DNA of 64,000 bases from Oleiagrimonas sp. C23AA (lineage in GTDB: Bacteria > Pseudomonadota > Gammaproteobacteria > Xanthomonadales > Rhodanobacteraceae), in assembly GCF_011759385.1 (NCBI RefSeq), contig NZ_JAARLY010000010.1, positions 117,462 through 181,461 on the forward strand. The letters run 5' to 3'. Below the pieces are notes generated by a model. The model had not been told where the DNA came from. It made no database searches and saw nothing but the letters and a program-made list of their open reading frames with translations. Of this stretch, positions 63,963 through 64,000 are shown in pieces. Within the stretch, counting starts at the first letter, position 1. Each line of letters begins with the position of its first letter. The translations under genes were made by a program, and so were the position numbers.

Positions 63963-64000
63963 TTACTTGGTGCTGTTCACCGGATGGGTGTGGAACTCCG
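63963..64000 (-). CDS. C-terminal end of a paralogous haemagglutinin-like exoprotein
   Basis: Only the last 12 codons are in the window; on the minus strand they read EFHTHPVNSTK and stop at TAA (63965-63963). This matches the end of the adjacent exoprotein (DFHTHPVDSSRW), so a tandem paralogue lies just beyond. The rest cannot be seen. Confidence 0.6.
   Translation of the reverse strand, partial: EFHTHPVNSTK

Overview
The window is high-GC gammaproteobacterial chromosome. Its gene content points to the Xanthomonadales, most likely Rhodanobacteraceae (Rhodanobacter/Dyella-like). The signs are a short MetX with MetB and Hom in one operon behind a SAM-I riboswitch, GTP-dependent PEP carboxykinase, Rhodanobacter-type FadE and ETF genes, and surface-polysaccharide genes placed next to etfBA, the known variable LPS locus of Xanthomonas. 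The assignment is inference from gene families; no rRNA or tRNA lies in the window. I see no insertion sequences, prophage genes or CRISPR arrays.

Layout. 0-12.5 kb: tail of a siderophore receptor, L-serine deaminase, a Sel1-repeat protein, a beta-propeller diguanylate cyclase, a NAPE-PLD-like metallo-hydrolase, D-lactate dehydrogenase, glyoxalase I, an APC permease and a small membrane protein/XRE regulator pair. 12.5-16.2 kb: the methionine operon metX-metB-hom (minus strand), preceded by a consensus promoter, two abutting MetJ-type boxes and a SAM-I riboswitch. 16.3-27 kb: RF3, S-formylglutathione hydrolase, a TetR-controlled hydrolase-fadE unit, pckG, and an ECF sigma/anti-sigma/DUF4097 operon. 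27-38.7 kb: an outer-membrane-like protein, a GAF-GAF-GGDEF-EAL protein, Hsp33, MtgA, a GT2, a CBS protein, a carrier, a serine beta-lactamase-like enzyme and a TonB-like protein. 38.9-44.3 kb: a MetJ/histone-H1-like fusion, gcvT-gcvH, an AlkB-like dioxygenase and an amidase. 44.5-61 kb: ETF-ubiquinone oxidoreductase and etfBA interleaved with polysaccharide or lipid-glycan genes (RgpF-like, GT4, methyltransferase, flippase-like, GT2, polytopic protein, hydrolase, GT-sulfotransferase fusion) and acetoacetyl-CoA synthetase. 61-64 kb: a haemagglutinin-like exoprotein and the last codons of a paralogue.

The most striking observation is the methionine control circuit. The gene at 38936-40099 encodes a complete MetJ ribbon-helix-helix core, with its DNA- and SAM-contacting residues conserved, fused in frame to about 310 residues of Lys/Ala-rich histone H1-like tail. 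The same window holds a likely target: the metX-metB-hom promoter carries two adjacent 8-bp boxes, each one base from the consensus MetJ box, and its leader is a SAM-I riboswitch. SAM would thus be sensed twice on one operon, once by a protein that may also compact DNA and once by RNA. A related 16-mer lies upstream of the fusion gene itself and suggests autoregulation. Beside it, gcvT and gcvH supply one-carbon units.

Start codons were chosen from ribosome-binding sites, signal peptides and overlaps. Functional calls rest on motif recognition without database searches.
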